Positions 25,908 through 35,707 of a stretch of DNA of 38,899 nucleotides are shown in pieces. The translations under genes were made by a program, and so were the position numbers. The notes beneath the pieces are model-generated. The model worked only from the letters and a program-made list of their open reading frames with translations. It had not been told where the DNA came from and searched no databases. The stretch is from Bacteroidota bacterium. GTDB taxonomy: Bacteria; Bacteroidota; Bacteroidia; Flavobacteriales; JADGDT01. Location: positions 1 to 38,899 of the forward strand of contig JBDLJM010000011.1 in the NCBI GenBank assembly GCA_039714315.1. Direction: 5' to 3'. The first letter of the stretch is position 1. Every line of letters begins with the position of its first letter.

Positions 25908-26474
25908 ATGGCTAGTACTTCAGATATTAGAAATGGTCTATGTATTCGTTTTAATAACGATATATATAAAGTTGTTGAATTTCAACATGTAAAACCTGGA
26001 AAAGGTCCTGCTTTTGTTAGAACAAAAATTAAAAGCCTGACCACCGGAAAAGTTCTTGACAATACAATTCCTGCCGGTCATAAAATTGAAACAGTAAGAG
26101 TTGAAACCAGAAGTTATCAATTCTTATATAACGACGATCAGGGTTATCACTTTATGAACATGGAAGATTACAATCAGATATTTCTTCAAGCTGAGATAAT
26201 TGATGCACCTGAGTTGTTAAAAGAAGGTCAGAATGTAACTATTGTTTTTAATAGTGAGGATGAATCTCCTTTAACGTGTGATTTACCGTCACATGTGATA
26301 TTAGAAATTAAATCAACTGAACCTGGTATAAAAGGAAATACAGCTACTAATGCTACAAAGCCTGCAATACTTGAAACCGGAGCAAATATTAATGTGCCAT
26401 TGTTCATTAATGAAGGTGACAAAATAAAAATTGACACGGTAAAAGGTGCTTACATGGAAAGAATTAAAGAATAA
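25908..26474 (+). CDS. efp: Elongation factor P
   Basis: EF-P rescues ribosomes stalled at polyproline sequences. The 188-residue protein has the three beta-barrel domains of the family: a KOW-like N-domain (FNNDIYKVVEFQHVKPGKGPAFVRTK), a middle OB domain and the C-terminal signature GANINVPLFINEGDKIKIDTVKGAYMERIKE. The conserved lysine at the loop tip is K32 in PGKGPA. The modifying enzyme is not encoded nearby. It ends the lpx run and is followed by a terminator. Confidence 0.97.
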   Translation: MASTSDIRNGLCIRFNNDIYKVVEFQHVKPGKGPAFVRTKIKSLTTGKVLDNTIPAGHKIETVRVETRSYQFLYNDDQGYHFMNMEDYNQIFLQAEIIDAPELLKEGQNVTIVFNSEDESPLTCDLPSHVILEIKSTEPGIKGNTATNATKPAILETGANINVPLFINEGDKIKIDTVKGAYMERIKE

Positions 26475-26501
26475 ATATATATTTCTTTCTTTAATATTCA
26501 A

Positions 26502-26528
26502 GAGTCCCTAAATGGGACTCATTTTTTT
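26502..26528 (+). terminator. Terminator between efp and murF
   Basis: GAGTCCC-TAAAT-GGGACTC forms a perfect 7-bp stem followed by ATTTTTTT. It terminates the efp transcript and its T-run overlaps the murF stop codon. On the opposite strand the following sequence is less T-rich, so it works mainly for efp. Confidence 0.85.
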
Positions 26529-27783
26529 ACCCCAAAATCTTTTCCATTGCCATTCCTCTAGACCCTTTTATCAGAATTGTTGAGTTTGAAAGTGTATCAA
26601 AAATTCCTGACTCTATAAACTCAGAAGTAGTTTCGAAATATGTAAATTTAGAAAGCTTATTTTTTGAGAATTCTTTTCCCAGTAAAATTACTTTGTCAAT
26701 ATCTGTCACTTCAATTTCAGCTGAAAGTGCACTGTGTTCTTTTTCTGAATATTCTCCCAGCTCAAACATATCACCCAATATAACAACCTTATAATCAGAA
26801 TTCATATCTGCAATGTTTTTTATTGCAGCGCGCATGCTGGAAGGGTTGGCGTTATATGCATCCAGTATTATAGTATTTCCGTTTTTTTCGACAATTTGCG
26901 ATCGGTTGTTTGTAGGTTGATATTCTTCTATAGCGTTTTTAATCTTTTCTTTGTCAACGTTGAAATACTCACCAACCGAAATAGCAAACCTTATATTTTG
27001 GAAATTATAACTGCCTACCAGTTTAGATTTAATTAGCAATCCGTTGTTGTTTACTACTACAAAAGGATTTGCTCCTTCGAAATAGATTTTATCAGATAAG
27101 AAACTCTTTTTGTTGTTTTCTGTTTGTTTTATCTGAATGTCATCATCAGAATTGACAAATACAGTTCCTCCTGTACTCAATAAGTATTGATAAAGTTCAC
27201 TTTTGGCTTTTATAACCCCCTCAAAACTTCCAAATCCTTCAAGATGAGCTTTGCCGAAGTTTGTAATATATCCGTATTCGGGCATTGCAATTTTGCATAA
27301 ATCTGCTATTTCACCCTGATGGTTGGCTCCCATCTCCACGATGGCCATATCGTTTTCAGGTTTTATACTGAGTAGGGTCAGAGGAACGCCAATATGATTA
27401 TTGAGGTTACCTTCTGTTGCTATTGTATTGTATTTTTTAGATAATACCTGATATAAAAGTTCCTTTGTTGTTGTTTTTCCGTTGGATCCTGAAATACCTA
27501 TGAAAGTAGCTTTTAATTGTTTTCTGTGATAATTGGCGAATTTTTGTAGAAAACTCAAAACGTCTTCAACAATAAAAGTTTTCCCTTTAATGTAATATTC
27601 TTTTTCATCAATTACAGCGATTTCTGCACCAGCTTCTATTGCTTTATTAACAAATTTATTTCCGTTAAAGTTTTCTCCTTTCAAAGCAAAGAAAATACTG
27701 CCTTGTTCAATTGTTCTGGTGTCAGTTGAAACTTTGTACGTCTTTTTATATGTCCGGTATAGTTCTTTTAGTGAAATACTCAT
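26527..27783 (-). CDS. murF: UDP-N-acetylmuramoyl-tripeptide--D-Ala-D-Ala ligase MurF
   Basis: MurF makes the UDP-MurNAc-pentapeptide, the last cytoplasmic peptidoglycan step before the lipid stage. The 418-residue protein has the N-domain (STDTRTIEQGSIFFALKGENFNGNKF), the P-loop GISGSNGKTTTKE, the LNNHIGVPLTLL and EMGANHQGEI motifs, and the late DAYNANPSSMRAAI. It lies downstream of gldJ on the same strand, with a 133-bp gap that holds a terminator-like hairpin. Confidence 0.95.
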   Translation of the reverse strand: MSISLKELYRTYKKTYKVSTDTRTIEQGSIFFALKGENFNGNKFVNKAIEAGAEIAVIDEKEYYIKGKTFIVEDVLSFLQKFANYHRKQLKATFIGISGSNGKTTTKELLYQVLSKKYNTIATEGNLNNHIGVPLTLLSIKPENDMAIVEMGANHQGEIADLCKIAMPEYGYITNFGKAHLEGFGSFEGVIKAKSELYQYLLSTGGTVFVNSDDDIQIKQTENNKKSFLSDKIYFEGANPFVVVNNNGLLIKSKLVGSYNFQNIRFAISVGEYFNVDKEKIKNAIEEYQPTNNRSQIVEKNGNTIILDAYNANPSSMRAAIKNIADMNSDYKVVILGDMFELGEYSEKEHSALSAEIEVTDIDKVILLGKEFSKNKLSKFTYFETTSEFIESGIFDTLSNSTILIKGSRGMAMEKILG

Positions 27784-27850
27784 GTTGAAGTGAAATACTA
27801 TTTAGTTTAAAGGATGATTGTAAAAGTAGTATTTTAATTATCTATAAAAT

Positions 27851-27895
27851 AATTACGGGGTGAATATCTTTAAAACAGATATGCACCCCGTAATT
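27851..27895 (-). terminator. Long hairpin after gldJ
   Basis: AATTACGGGGTG pairs with CACCCCGTAATT (12 bp). After one A/G mismatch, ATATCT pairs with AGATAT around a 7-base loop. On the minus strand it is followed by ATTTTATAG. It lies 22 bp after the gldJ stop codon and probably ends or stabilises that transcript. Confidence 0.7.
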
Positions 27896-27916
27896 TTATA
27901 TTATAGAAATAAGACT

Positions 27917-29596
27917 TTATCTATGATATGGAGTCTTTTTTTCTTTAGCCTGACTACCAACTCTATCCATGGCACATCTAAATCCAATGAAGTTTGTTGC
28001 CATATCCTGTTGAAGGAAGTTTCTTTGTGCAGGATCTAACCAATAAACTCTATCAGCCCATGACCCACCTTTATAAACTCTTACCTTATCGTTTATTAAA
28101 GAAGTTCTGCCTGCTGTTTTATCGTATGATCTTACTAAATTGCCTTCAGTATCAACTTTTACAATATTTTGCGGAGAATTATACATGTTTCCTGAAGCTC
28201 CTTCTACCTCATTAGGGTTTTCCTGATATTGTTTACTGGATTCTAAATCACCATCACTATAATTAATATTGTTAGATTGACTATAGTTAGTTCTCATGTA
28301 TGTATCATCATCACCAACAGGAACCATAGCAATATCACCCGGAAGTTTGTGAGCTATTAGAGTACCATCACTTAAAGTATCATAAGGAATTGCTTCATCA
28401 CCAATAATTGAAGTAGCCCCATTTTCGTCAATAGCTTTTTTCTCAAAAACATTACCACGGTAATAGCTAAAGTCGTTAGCATCGTCATCGATAACAGGAC
28501 GATAAACATCCGCAACCCATTCTGCAACGTTTCCAGCCATATCATATAAACCAAAATCATTTGGAGGATATGATTTTACCTGATTTGTAATATCTGCACC
28601 ATCGTTCGACCATCCGGCTATACCTTTATAATCACCTCTACCTGCTTTAAAGTTGGCAAGTAAATCACCTTTAGATCTTTTTTGTTGAGATTTAGCAGAT
28701 TTACCATTCCATGGGAACTTCTTTCTACCTTTGATAGTGTTAAACTCTCTGTTACCTACCAGTGAAAGAGCAGCATATTCCCATTCTGCTTCGGTTGGTA
28801 GTCTGTATTTAGGTAGTAATAAACCATCTTCACGTGTTACATGACGACCTTCAAAATCACCTTTTGTATCTTCGTCAGGAGAGTAGTCAGGTAATCCTTT
28901 TCTGTATACTTCCTGATCTTTATCTTTAAAAACTAAGCTCGGGTCTTCTAAATATGTATTGGTGTTAAAATTATTCTCACCAATTACTATCTTATCTTTT
29001 GATCCATTAACATCATTAAGTACACCTTGATTAATTAAGATATCTTCGTTTACACGATCAGTTCTCCATTCAGCATACTTCGTAGCCTGGATCCAGTTTA
29101 CCCCAACAACAGGATAAGCGTTATAGGCAGGGTGTCTCAAATAGTTGTTTACAAATACTTCGTTAGCACCCAAACGATTTCTCCATACTAATGTATCGGG
29201 AAGGGCAGATGCGTAAATGTATTTGTAATTAGTTTCCGATGGAGGGAACACTCTGTTTAACCAGTAAAGATATTCTCTGTAGTTTATGTTTGTTACCTCG
29301 GTTTCATCCATATAAAAAGAACGCACATGCTGTTTTGTTGGAGAGTTGTTCCAATCATGCATGAAGTCATCCTGAACACGTCCCATGGTGTATGATCCTC
29401 CTTCAATAAAAACCAGTCCCGGACCGGTTTCCTGTTCAGAGTAATTGGTGTTTGCTTGGAAACCACCATTCTTTGCATCATTTATTTTCCATCCGGTAGC
29501 ACTTGATTCATTCTTGCCACCACAAGCAAATAACATCGACACAGTAACTGTAAGCAATGATAAGTTGCGTAGACTAGATCTGTACAATTGTTTCAT
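27917..29596 (-). CDS. gldJ: Gliding motility lipoprotein GldJ
   Basis: GldJ is an outer-membrane-associated lipoprotein needed for gliding and for type IX secretion, where it supports GldK. From the ATG at 29596 the protein has 559 residues. It begins with a lipoprotein signal peptide whose lipobox ends at C25 (SMLFAC-GG). The body is a formylglycine-generating-enzyme/SUMF1-like domain: FIEGGSYTMGRV, MDETEVTNINYREYLYWL, RLPTEAEWEYAAL, DMAGNVAEWVADVY, VYKGGSWADR and IGFRCA. The last 14 residues are basic. A second ATG at 29617 would add seven residues, but the shorter form has the better signal peptide. It is divergent from porU, and the gldJ-porU-porV grouping is known from Flavobacterium. 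Confidence 0.93.
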   Translation of the reverse strand: MKQLYRSSLRNLSLLTVTVSMLFACGGKNESSATGWKINDAKNGGFQANTNYSEQETGPGLVFIEGGSYTMGRVQDDFMHDWNNSPTKQHVRSFYMDETEVTNINYREYLYWLNRVFPPSETNYKYIYASALPDTLVWRNRLGANEVFVNNYLRHPAYNAYPVVGVNWIQATKYAEWRTDRVNEDILINQGVLNDVNGSKDKIVIGENNFNTNTYLEDPSLVFKDKDQEVYRKGLPDYSPDEDTKGDFEGRHVTREDGLLLPKYRLPTEAEWEYAALSLVGNREFNTIKGRKKFPWNGKSAKSQQKRSKGDLLANFKAGRGDYKGIAGWSNDGADITNQVKSYPPNDFGLYDMAGNVAEWVADVYRPVIDDDANDFSYYRGNVFEKKAIDENGATSIIGDEAIPYDTLSDGTLIAHKLPGDIAMVPVGDDDTYMRTNYSQSNNINYSDGDLESSKQYQENPNEVEGASGNMYNSPQNIVKVDTEGNLVRSYDKTAGRTSLINDKVRVYKGGSWADRVYWLDPAQRNFLQQDMATNFIGFRCAMDRVGSQAKEKKTPYHR

Positions 29597-30085
29597 GTGT
29601 ATTAAGTTTTTTTTCATAGGTCAAACCTTTCTTTGCATTAGCTTTCTTCCTCTTCATGATCGTAAAGACATGCTAACACTACGTCTTAAGAAAAACGTTG
29701 CTGTTTTGAACAATGCAATATACAATAATTCAAAAAAAATCAACTATAAAATTCAATTTCAGAGATTTTTTTTTGAGCCTTGTATCGTGCATGTTTTCAA
29801 TGAGTTATGTTAGGTGTATAGGTGTGGATAATCAAAGTACTACATGTTTTTGTTGGAAAAATCCTATGCGTAGCAAAGCAAAACACCTTTTTTACCTCTA
29901 ATTTTTTCGTTCTCATATATACAACGTAATATTTCTATTTTTATTTTCTTAACGGAGTTATAGAATTTTTATTGTTATTTTGCGTTTTAAGCGTAGGTTT
30001 GAAGTTTTGTAAATACAAACGGACATTTGTTACTTAACTAAATCACATATTATTTAATCATTTATCTGGTAAAAAGAACATCCAT
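29597..30085. other. Divergent gldJ / porU regulatory region
   Basis: Almost 490 bp separate the two start codons. I see no gene here, only AT-rich sequence. A TATTTTG near 29978-29984 resembles a -7 box for porU but is one base short of TAnnTTTG. I found no good match facing gldJ. The length leaves room for regulators of the secretion genes. Confidence 0.5.
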
Positions 30086-33000
30086 ATGGCAAAGTACCTT
30101 TACTATATTTTATTATTATTTCCGGGGTTATTGCATGCACAGCTCAATGATGTTAATGTTTCATTGAATTGGGATTTTAATGAAATAACTAAAAAATATG
30201 AGATTGAAAGTGACAATCAATATATATATGAGGATTATTATTATATAAGGCTTTCTGAAAGGAATTATTTGTCGAAGTTGAACTTTGAATTATTTGATTT
30301 TCATTTTTTAGATATTGATAGTTCAGAAGTGCCTGATTCTTTGGATTTTGCCGAAAAGTTGGAATATAGTGTTAACTGGGCAAAAGGACGTAATGGCTGG
30401 GTTCCTACAATTAGAATGAAGCCACTGATAGATGATGAAGGTAATGCAAAGTTATTATCGTCTTTTAAATTAAAAGAAACTGTAGTAGTAAGTAAGAGGT
30501 TCGAAGAACTTGATTCAAAGTTTACATCAAATAGTGTATTGTCCGACGGTAATTGGGTAAAACTTTCAATTGATAAAAGTGGAGTTTATAAGATAGATAA
30601 TTCCTTAATGGGAGAAATAGCTTCTAAATTAGGGATTGGTATGAGTGAAATTGATCCTAGAAATATTGCAATTTATGGGCAAAGGGGGTCAAGGTTACCT
30701 GAGGTAAATTCCGATTATAATTCTGATGATCTTAAGGAATTGGCAATAGAGGTTTTTGGTGAGGATGATGGAGTTTTTAGTAATGAAGATTACCTTGTCT
30801 TTTATGCTGAAGGCGCTATCGGCCAGAAGGTTGATGTTTCTACAGCCAGATTGTCACATGTTGTTAATACATATACAGATAATACCTTTGTATTTATTAC
30901 TGTAAAAGGTGTAAAAGGGAAACGAATAGAGAAGTTGAGCTATGTTTCCGGAGATCCTACAATGATCGTAGATACATATAATAGTTTCGCTTACCATGAA
31001 TTGGAAGAGGTTAACTTTATTCAAAGTGGACAAATGTGGTTTGGCGAAAGATTGGAGCGTAATCCAAATCTATCGATTAAATTTGATTTTCCTGATAGGG
31101 TAGTCGATCGGGGTTTTTATGTAGAAACGGCTATAGGAGTTCATCCCGAAACCTATATGCGACTCGGAGTAAAAGCAAATGGTTCTGATTTGTATACCTT
31201 TAACTTTGGTGTGGATGATGAATATTATACTACGAAAAAGAATAGTAATTCAAATTCCTCAAAAGAATCTATTGATATTGATTTTAGTTTTTCTAACGGC
31301 GGAGAAGGAGAGTGTTTGTTAGATTATATAGAAGTAAATGCAATAAGTAAACTTGTTGCCAATAATAAACAATATTCTTTTCGAAATGTTGAAGCAATAA
31401 GTAATATGGTGTCGGAATATAGAATTTCTAATCCTTCATTGCTTTCAGATGTCTGGAATATTACTAATCCTTTATCTCCAAAAAAAGTTGAGCTAAGTAC
31501 ATCTTCAGGTTATTCGTCATTTAAGGAAGATTCAGGAGGTTTGGAAGAGTATCAACTTATAGTTAGCGGGGATTATTATTCACCTGAAGTTGTTTCGAGA
31601 ATAGAAAATCAAAATTTACATTCACATAGTGCAGTTGATTATCTGATAATAACACATAATTCATTGCATGACTCAGCTGAGAAATTAGCCGCTTTTCACA
31701 GGGGGAGAGGCCTGGAGGTATCTGTAATAGACGTAGAAGATATCTATAACGAATTCAGTGCCGGGAGACAGGATTTGGTGGCGATAAGGCAGTTTGTTAA
31801 AATGGTTTATGAAAAAGGTGGAATGCCGTCAAAGCTAAAGTATTTGTTGATGTTTGGTGATTCAAGTTATGATTTTAAGAACAGAATAGAGAATAATACT
31901 AATTTGGTTCCTGCATATCAGGCTTATATAAGTACATCGAAATCTTTGTCCTTTGTAAGTGATGATTATTTTGGATTTATGGATGATCATGAAGGTGGAG
32001 AAATTAGCGGTAGTGATTTGATTGATATTGCTATTGGACGTATTCCTGTGATGACTGATGAAGAAGGAAATGATGTAGTACGAAAGATAGAAGAATATTC
32101 ATCTTCATCATCTTTCGGTGATTGGAGGAATAAAGTTCAATTAATTTCCGATGACTATAAGATTAACAAGGGAAGTGATTGGGAAATTAACTTAATTAAG
32201 GATACCGAAAAGCTCTCTGACTGGTTGAGTGATAGAGATTCTAAAATAAATCATCAGAAGGTATATCTCGACAGTTACAAAATAGAAAGAACATCGGGGG
32301 GGAATACCTATCCTCAGGCACATCTGGATTTTATGCAAAATGTGCAAACAGGTAATCTGGTAACGAATTTCTTTGGGCATGGTAGTGAAACCAAGTGGAC
32401 AGGTGAAGGTTTGTTTAATATTGATGATGTAGAAAAATTTTCGAACATAAATAATTTGCCTTTATTTATTACTATTACTTGTGAATTCTCTCGTTATGAT
32501 AATCCTGCTATTTATTCGGGAGGTGAGAAGTTAATGACATATAAAGATGGAGGAGGAGTAGGTTTGATTTCAACTACAAGAGAAATGAGTGCGGGTTCAG
32601 GTAATAATATTAACAGACTTCTATTTAGTTATTTGTTTCCTGAAAACACAGAAGATTATAAGACAATTGGAGAGGTTTTAATGTTGACGAAAAACATGTA
32701 CCCTTCAGGGATTTCCAAGCGTATAGTTTCTCTTCTGGGTGATCCGGCATTAATGCTTGCTTATCCAAAAAAAGAAATTAAGGTGAACTCAATCAATTAT
32801 AATGATGTTGAGAGTACAGATTCAATCACTATTATGTCGATGATGAAAGTACATATCGAAGGCGAGATTAATTATAATGGTCAGAAAGATACGGGGTTCA
32901 ATGGAGTTGTTTATCCGCTATTTTATGATAAAAGACAATATTTGGAGTCTTTTGATAATAATAATGTGGGGAAAAAAGTCCCGTTTTGGGTGCAGAATAA

Positions 33001-33856
33001 TGTAATATATAATGGAACTTCTTCTGTAGTAGACGGAGATTTTGTTATGGAATTTGTTGTTCCGAAGGATATCAATTTCTCTTATGGAAAAGGGAAATTG
33101 TCTTTTTATGCTGTGTCGGATAAATGTGATGCTTCAGGAGGTAATTCAGATGTTATTGTTGGGGGAATAGATGTTACACAGGCGATAGATTCTGAAGGGC
33201 CATCTATGGATCTGTATATGAATAATGAATTTTTTGATGATGGTGGAATCACTAATTCCAGTCCTGTATTTATAGCAGATTTAGAAGATGAATCAGGAAT
33301 AAACACTGTCGGTAATGGAATTGGTCATGATTTGAAAATGTTATTGACTTCAGAAAACATCGGGCAGGAGATTATTTTAAATGAGTATTATGTTTCCAAA
33401 ATTGATGACTTTTCTAAAGGAAAGGTTACTTATCAATTATTGGGACTGGATCCGGGACAGTATAAGATTGAATTTATAGCATGGGATGTTTTTAACAATT
33501 CTTCGACCGGGCAATTACATTTTACAGTTAAGGATGATGATGAAATGGTAATTAGTAATACCTATAATTATCCTAATCCTTTTCCGGATAAAACTACCTT
33601 TAAATTCTCTCATAATAAGCCTAATGAGGCTTTATCGACAATGATTGAAATATATACGATATCGGGTGCTTTAGTAAAAACTTTAGTTCAATACAATAAT
33701 TATGATGGTTTTGTAGTTAATGATATTGTTTGGGAAGGAAAATCAGATAGTGGGGCACTGTTGCCAACAGGCACCTATATTTATAAGATTAGCACTATAG
33801 GCGAAGATGGCAGTTCGTCGAATCAAGTAGTGAATAAATTAATGATAATTCGATAA
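30086..33856 (+). CDS. porU: Type IX secretion sortase PorU
   Basis: PorU is the cell-surface gingipain-like cysteine protease that removes C-terminal sorting domains of type IX secretion cargo and attaches them to the surface. The 1256-residue protein starts with a signal peptide (cleavage after LLHA, residue 19). A large N-terminal beta region follows. The C25 peptidase-like core lies at about 500-900, with YLLMFGDSSYDF, the likely catalytic H765 in FFGHGSE and C799 in TCEFSRYD. The C-terminus NYPNPFPDKTTFKF to PTGTYIYKI resembles a FlgD-like or sorting-domain Ig fold. It precedes porV by 32 bp, so they are co-transcribed. Confidence 0.93.
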   Translation: MAKYLYYILLLFPGLLHAQLNDVNVSLNWDFNEITKKYEIESDNQYIYEDYYYIRLSERNYLSKLNFELFDFHFLDIDSSEVPDSLDFAEKLEYSVNWAKGRNGWVPTIRMKPLIDDEGNAKLLSSFKLKETVVVSKRFEELDSKFTSNSVLSDGNWVKLSIDKSGVYKIDNSLMGEIASKLGIGMSEIDPRNIAIYGQRGSRLPEVNSDYNSDDLKELAIEVFGEDDGVFSNEDYLVFYAEGAIGQKVDVSTARLSHVVNTYTDNTFVFITVKGVKGKRIEKLSYVSGDPTMIVDTYNSFAYHELEEVNFIQSGQMWFGERLERNPNLSIKFDFPDRVVDRGFYVETAIGVHPETYMRLGVKANGSDLYTFNFGVDDEYYTTKKNSNSNSSKESIDIDFSFSNGGEGECLLDYIEVNAISKLVANNKQYSFRNVEAISNMVSEYRISNPSLLSDVWNITNPLSPKKVELSTSSGYSSFKEDSGGLEEYQLIVSGDYYSPEVVSRIENQNLHSHSAVDYLIITHNSLHDSAEKLAAFHRGRGLEVSVIDVEDIYNEFSAGRQDLVAIRQFVKMVYEKGGMPSKLKYLLMFGDSSYDFKNRIENNTNLVPAYQAYISTSKSLSFVSDDYFGFMDDHEGGEISGSDLIDIAIGRIPVMTDEEGNDVVRKIEEYSSSSSFGDWRNKVQLISDDYKINKGSDWEINLIKDTEKLSDWLSDRDSKINHQKVYLDSYKIERTSGGNTYPQAHLDFMQNVQTGNLVTNFFGHGSETKWTGEGLFNIDDVEKFSNINNLPLFITITCEFSRYDNPAIYSGGEKLMTYKDGGGVGLISTTREMSAGSGNNINRLLFSYLFPENTEDYKTIGEVLMLTKNMYPSGISKRIVSLLGDPALMLAYPKKEIKVNSINYNDVESTDSITIMSMMKVHIEGEINYNGQKDTGFNGVVYPLFYDKRQYLESFDNNNVGKKVPFWVQNNVIYNGTSSVVDGDFVMEFVVPKDINFSYGKGKLSFYAVSDKCDASGGNSDVIVGGIDVTQAIDSEGPSMDLYMNNEFFDDGGITNSSPVFIADLEDESGINTVGNGIGHDLKMLLTSENIGQEIILNEYYVSKIDDFSKGKVTYQLLGLDPGQYKIEFIAWDVFNNSSTGQLHFTVKDDDEMVISNTYNYPNPFPDKTTFKFSHNKPNEALSTMIEIYTISGALVKTLVQYNNYDGFVVNDIVWEGKSDSGALLPTGTYIYKISTIGEDGSSSNQVVNKLMIIR

Positions 33857-33888
33857 TATTTAACATATTTGCACAAAATAAATATAAA

Positions 33889-35064
33889 ATGCGTAACCTT
33901 AATAAACTAATAGTATTTGCCGTCTTGGTAATTTTTACAAACGGCGTAAATGCTCAAGATAATCCGATAATAACTGCAGCTCCTTTTTTAACAATCACGC
34001 CAGATGCTAAGGCAGGTGCAATGGGAGATGTTGGTGCGGCAAGTTCTCCGGATGTTTACTCTCAGTATTGGAATCCTGCAAAATATATTTTTTCGGAAAA
34101 TAATTCCGGAATAGGTATTTCCTATACTCCCTGGTTGAATGAATTGGTAAGTGATATTTTTGTCGGTTATGTTTCCGGGTACTATAAAATAAACGATCGT
34201 AGTGCATTAGGTTCTAGTTTGAGATACTTTGGTTTGGGTGAAATTCAACTGACAGATGATACAGGTTTGGGGTTGGGAAGTATTAATCCCAATGAATTTT
34301 CGTTTGATATTTCTTATGCACTAAAACTTGATGACAGGTTTTCAATGGCCGTAGGATTGAGATATATACAAAGTAATATAGCTTCGGCAGGAGGATACAA
34401 CAGTGCAGATGATGTTGGTCCGGGAAGGTCTGTAGGAGTAGATATAGCAGGATATTATAATTCGAAAGAGTATAAGTACAAAGATTTCGACGGTCAATGG
34501 ACTTTTGGGTGGAATGTGTCTAATATAGGTCCTAAAATGGCTTATAATAAAAACTCTGAAGATGAATATTTTATACCTACGAATTTGAGGTTTGGAGCAG
34601 GCTATAAGTTTAAATTTGATCAATATAATGTATTAAATATTTCTGTTGATGCTAACAAGTTACTTGTACCTACACCACCGATTTATTCTGAAGATAATCC
34701 GGAAGAAATTGTAGCGGGTAAGGATCCTAATGTAGGAGTTATTCAGGGAATATTTCAATCATTTAATGATGCTCCGGACGGTTTTAGTGAAGAAATGAAA
34801 GAGATAGCATGGGCATTTGGAGCGGAGTATATATATGATGATACTTTTGCTTTACGCGGAGGGTATTTTCATGAGGATATAACAAAAGGAGCAAGACAAT
34901 ATGCTACAATTGGATTTGGATTTAATTACAATGCTATTGGATTAGATTTTTCTTATCTGATATCTACAAGTCAGGTAAAAAGTCCGTTAGAGAATACTCT
35001 AAGATTTTCATTAACTCTTGATTTAGGTTCATTTGATCTTTTGGGAGAAGAAATTGACGAATAA
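33889..35064 (+). CDS. porV: Type IX secretion outer-membrane protein PorV
   Basis: PorV is the outer-membrane beta-barrel shuttle that takes cargo from the translocon to PorU. The 391-residue protein has a signal peptide (cleavage near VNAQ). Its family start is ITAAPFLTITPDAKAGAMGDVGAASSPDVYSQYWNPAK, followed by alternating beta-strands of a FadL-like barrel with FALRGGYFHED near the C-terminus. It follows porU closely and is ended by a terminator before cdd. Confidence 0.95.
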   Translation: MRNLNKLIVFAVLVIFTNGVNAQDNPIITAAPFLTITPDAKAGAMGDVGAASSPDVYSQYWNPAKYIFSENNSGIGISYTPWLNELVSDIFVGYVSGYYKINDRSALGSSLRYFGLGEIQLTDDTGLGLGSINPNEFSFDISYALKLDDRFSMAVGLRYIQSNIASAGGYNSADDVGPGRSVGVDIAGYYNSKEYKYKDFDGQWTFGWNVSNIGPKMAYNKNSEDEYFIPTNLRFGAGYKFKFDQYNVLNISVDANKLLVPTPPIYSEDNPEEIVAGKDPNVGVIQGIFQSFNDAPDGFSEEMKEIAWAFGAEYIYDDTFALRGGYFHEDITKGARQYATIGFGFNYNAIGLDFSYLISTSQVKSPLENTLRFSLTLDLGSFDLLGEEIDE

Positions 35065-35123
35065 ATATGACAAATATATTTCTTTGGAGCTTGTCCAAGG
35101 AATTCTGATAGTTGATTATAAAG

Positions 35124-35151
35124 ACACTCTATGGCTATAGAGTGTTTTTTT
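35124..35151 (+). terminator. Terminator after porV
   Basis: ACACTCTAT-GGCT-ATAGAGTGT is a perfect 9-bp stem with a tetraloop, followed by a run of seven T that overlaps its last base. It lies 59 bp after the porV stop codon. Confidence 0.9.
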
Positions 35152-35163
35152 ATTGTATTTATA

Positions 35164-35192
35164 TTTAGAGTAATTATAAATAGTTAATTTTG
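35164..35192 (+). promoter_or_regulatory. Promoter of cdd
   Basis: TTTA (35164-35167) and TAATTTTG (35185-35192) lie 17 bases apart, a good Bacteroidota-type promoter with one -33 mismatch. The -7 box ends 22 bases before the cdd ATG. It directly follows the porV terminator. Confidence 0.6.
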
Positions 35193-35214
35193 TGTTTCAT
35201 TATTCACTTAAGTT

Positions 35215-35697
35215 ATGAAAGAGATAAAATTTTCGGCCAAGTTTAATGAATTTGAGGATAGAGAAGATCTTGATGTAGCTAATAAGAAGCTAATGGATCT
35301 GGCTATTGAGGCCAGAGACAGGTCATATTCTCCTTATTCAAAATTTAGTGTTGGCGCAGCAGTGCTTTTGGAAAACGGAGAAATTGTTACCGGTAATAAT
35401 CAGGAGAATGCTGCATATCCCTCTGGTATGTGTGCCGAAAGGGTGGCTATTTGGACGGCATCAGCTATGTATCCTGAAGTAAAAGTTTTGAAATTAGCCC
35501 TTTCAGGTAAGTCGAGGTTGAAAGTGGTAAATACACCTGTATCGCCTTGTGGAGCTTGCCGTCAGGTTTTAAGTGAGTATGAAGTAAAACAAGGGTCGGA
35601 TATAGAAATTTATTTTACGGGTGAATTTGGAAAGGTTATAAAAACCGATTCTGTAAAAGATCTTTTACCATTTAGTTTTGATGGTAGCTTGGTATAG
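35215..35697 (+). CDS. cdd: Cytidine deaminase
   Basis: This zinc enzyme converts cytidine or deoxycytidine to the uridine form in pyrimidine salvage. The 160-residue protein shows YSPYSKFSVGAAVL, the catalytic CAER (C73 zinc ligand, E75 proton shuttle) and the second zinc motif SPCGACRQ (C112, C115). The length fits the tetrameric class. It has its own promoter and is isolated from porV by a terminator. Proximity to pdhA is common in Flavobacteriia but has no obvious functional link. Confidence 0.95.
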   Translation: MKEIKFSAKFNEFEDREDLDVANKKLMDLAIEARDRSYSPYSKFSVGAAVLLENGEIVTGNNQENAAYPSGMCAERVAIWTASAMYPEVKVLKLALSGKSRLKVVNTPVSPCGACRQVLSEYEVKQGSDIEIYFTGEFGKVIKTDSVKDLLPFSFDGSLV

Positions 35698-35707
35698 ATA
35701 AGTGTAA

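Noticed and set aside
28829-28844. A CACGTG-centred sequence resembling a parS site
   Set aside because: Only about 11 of 16 bases match the parS consensus, and it lies inside the gldJ coding region, far from parAB.
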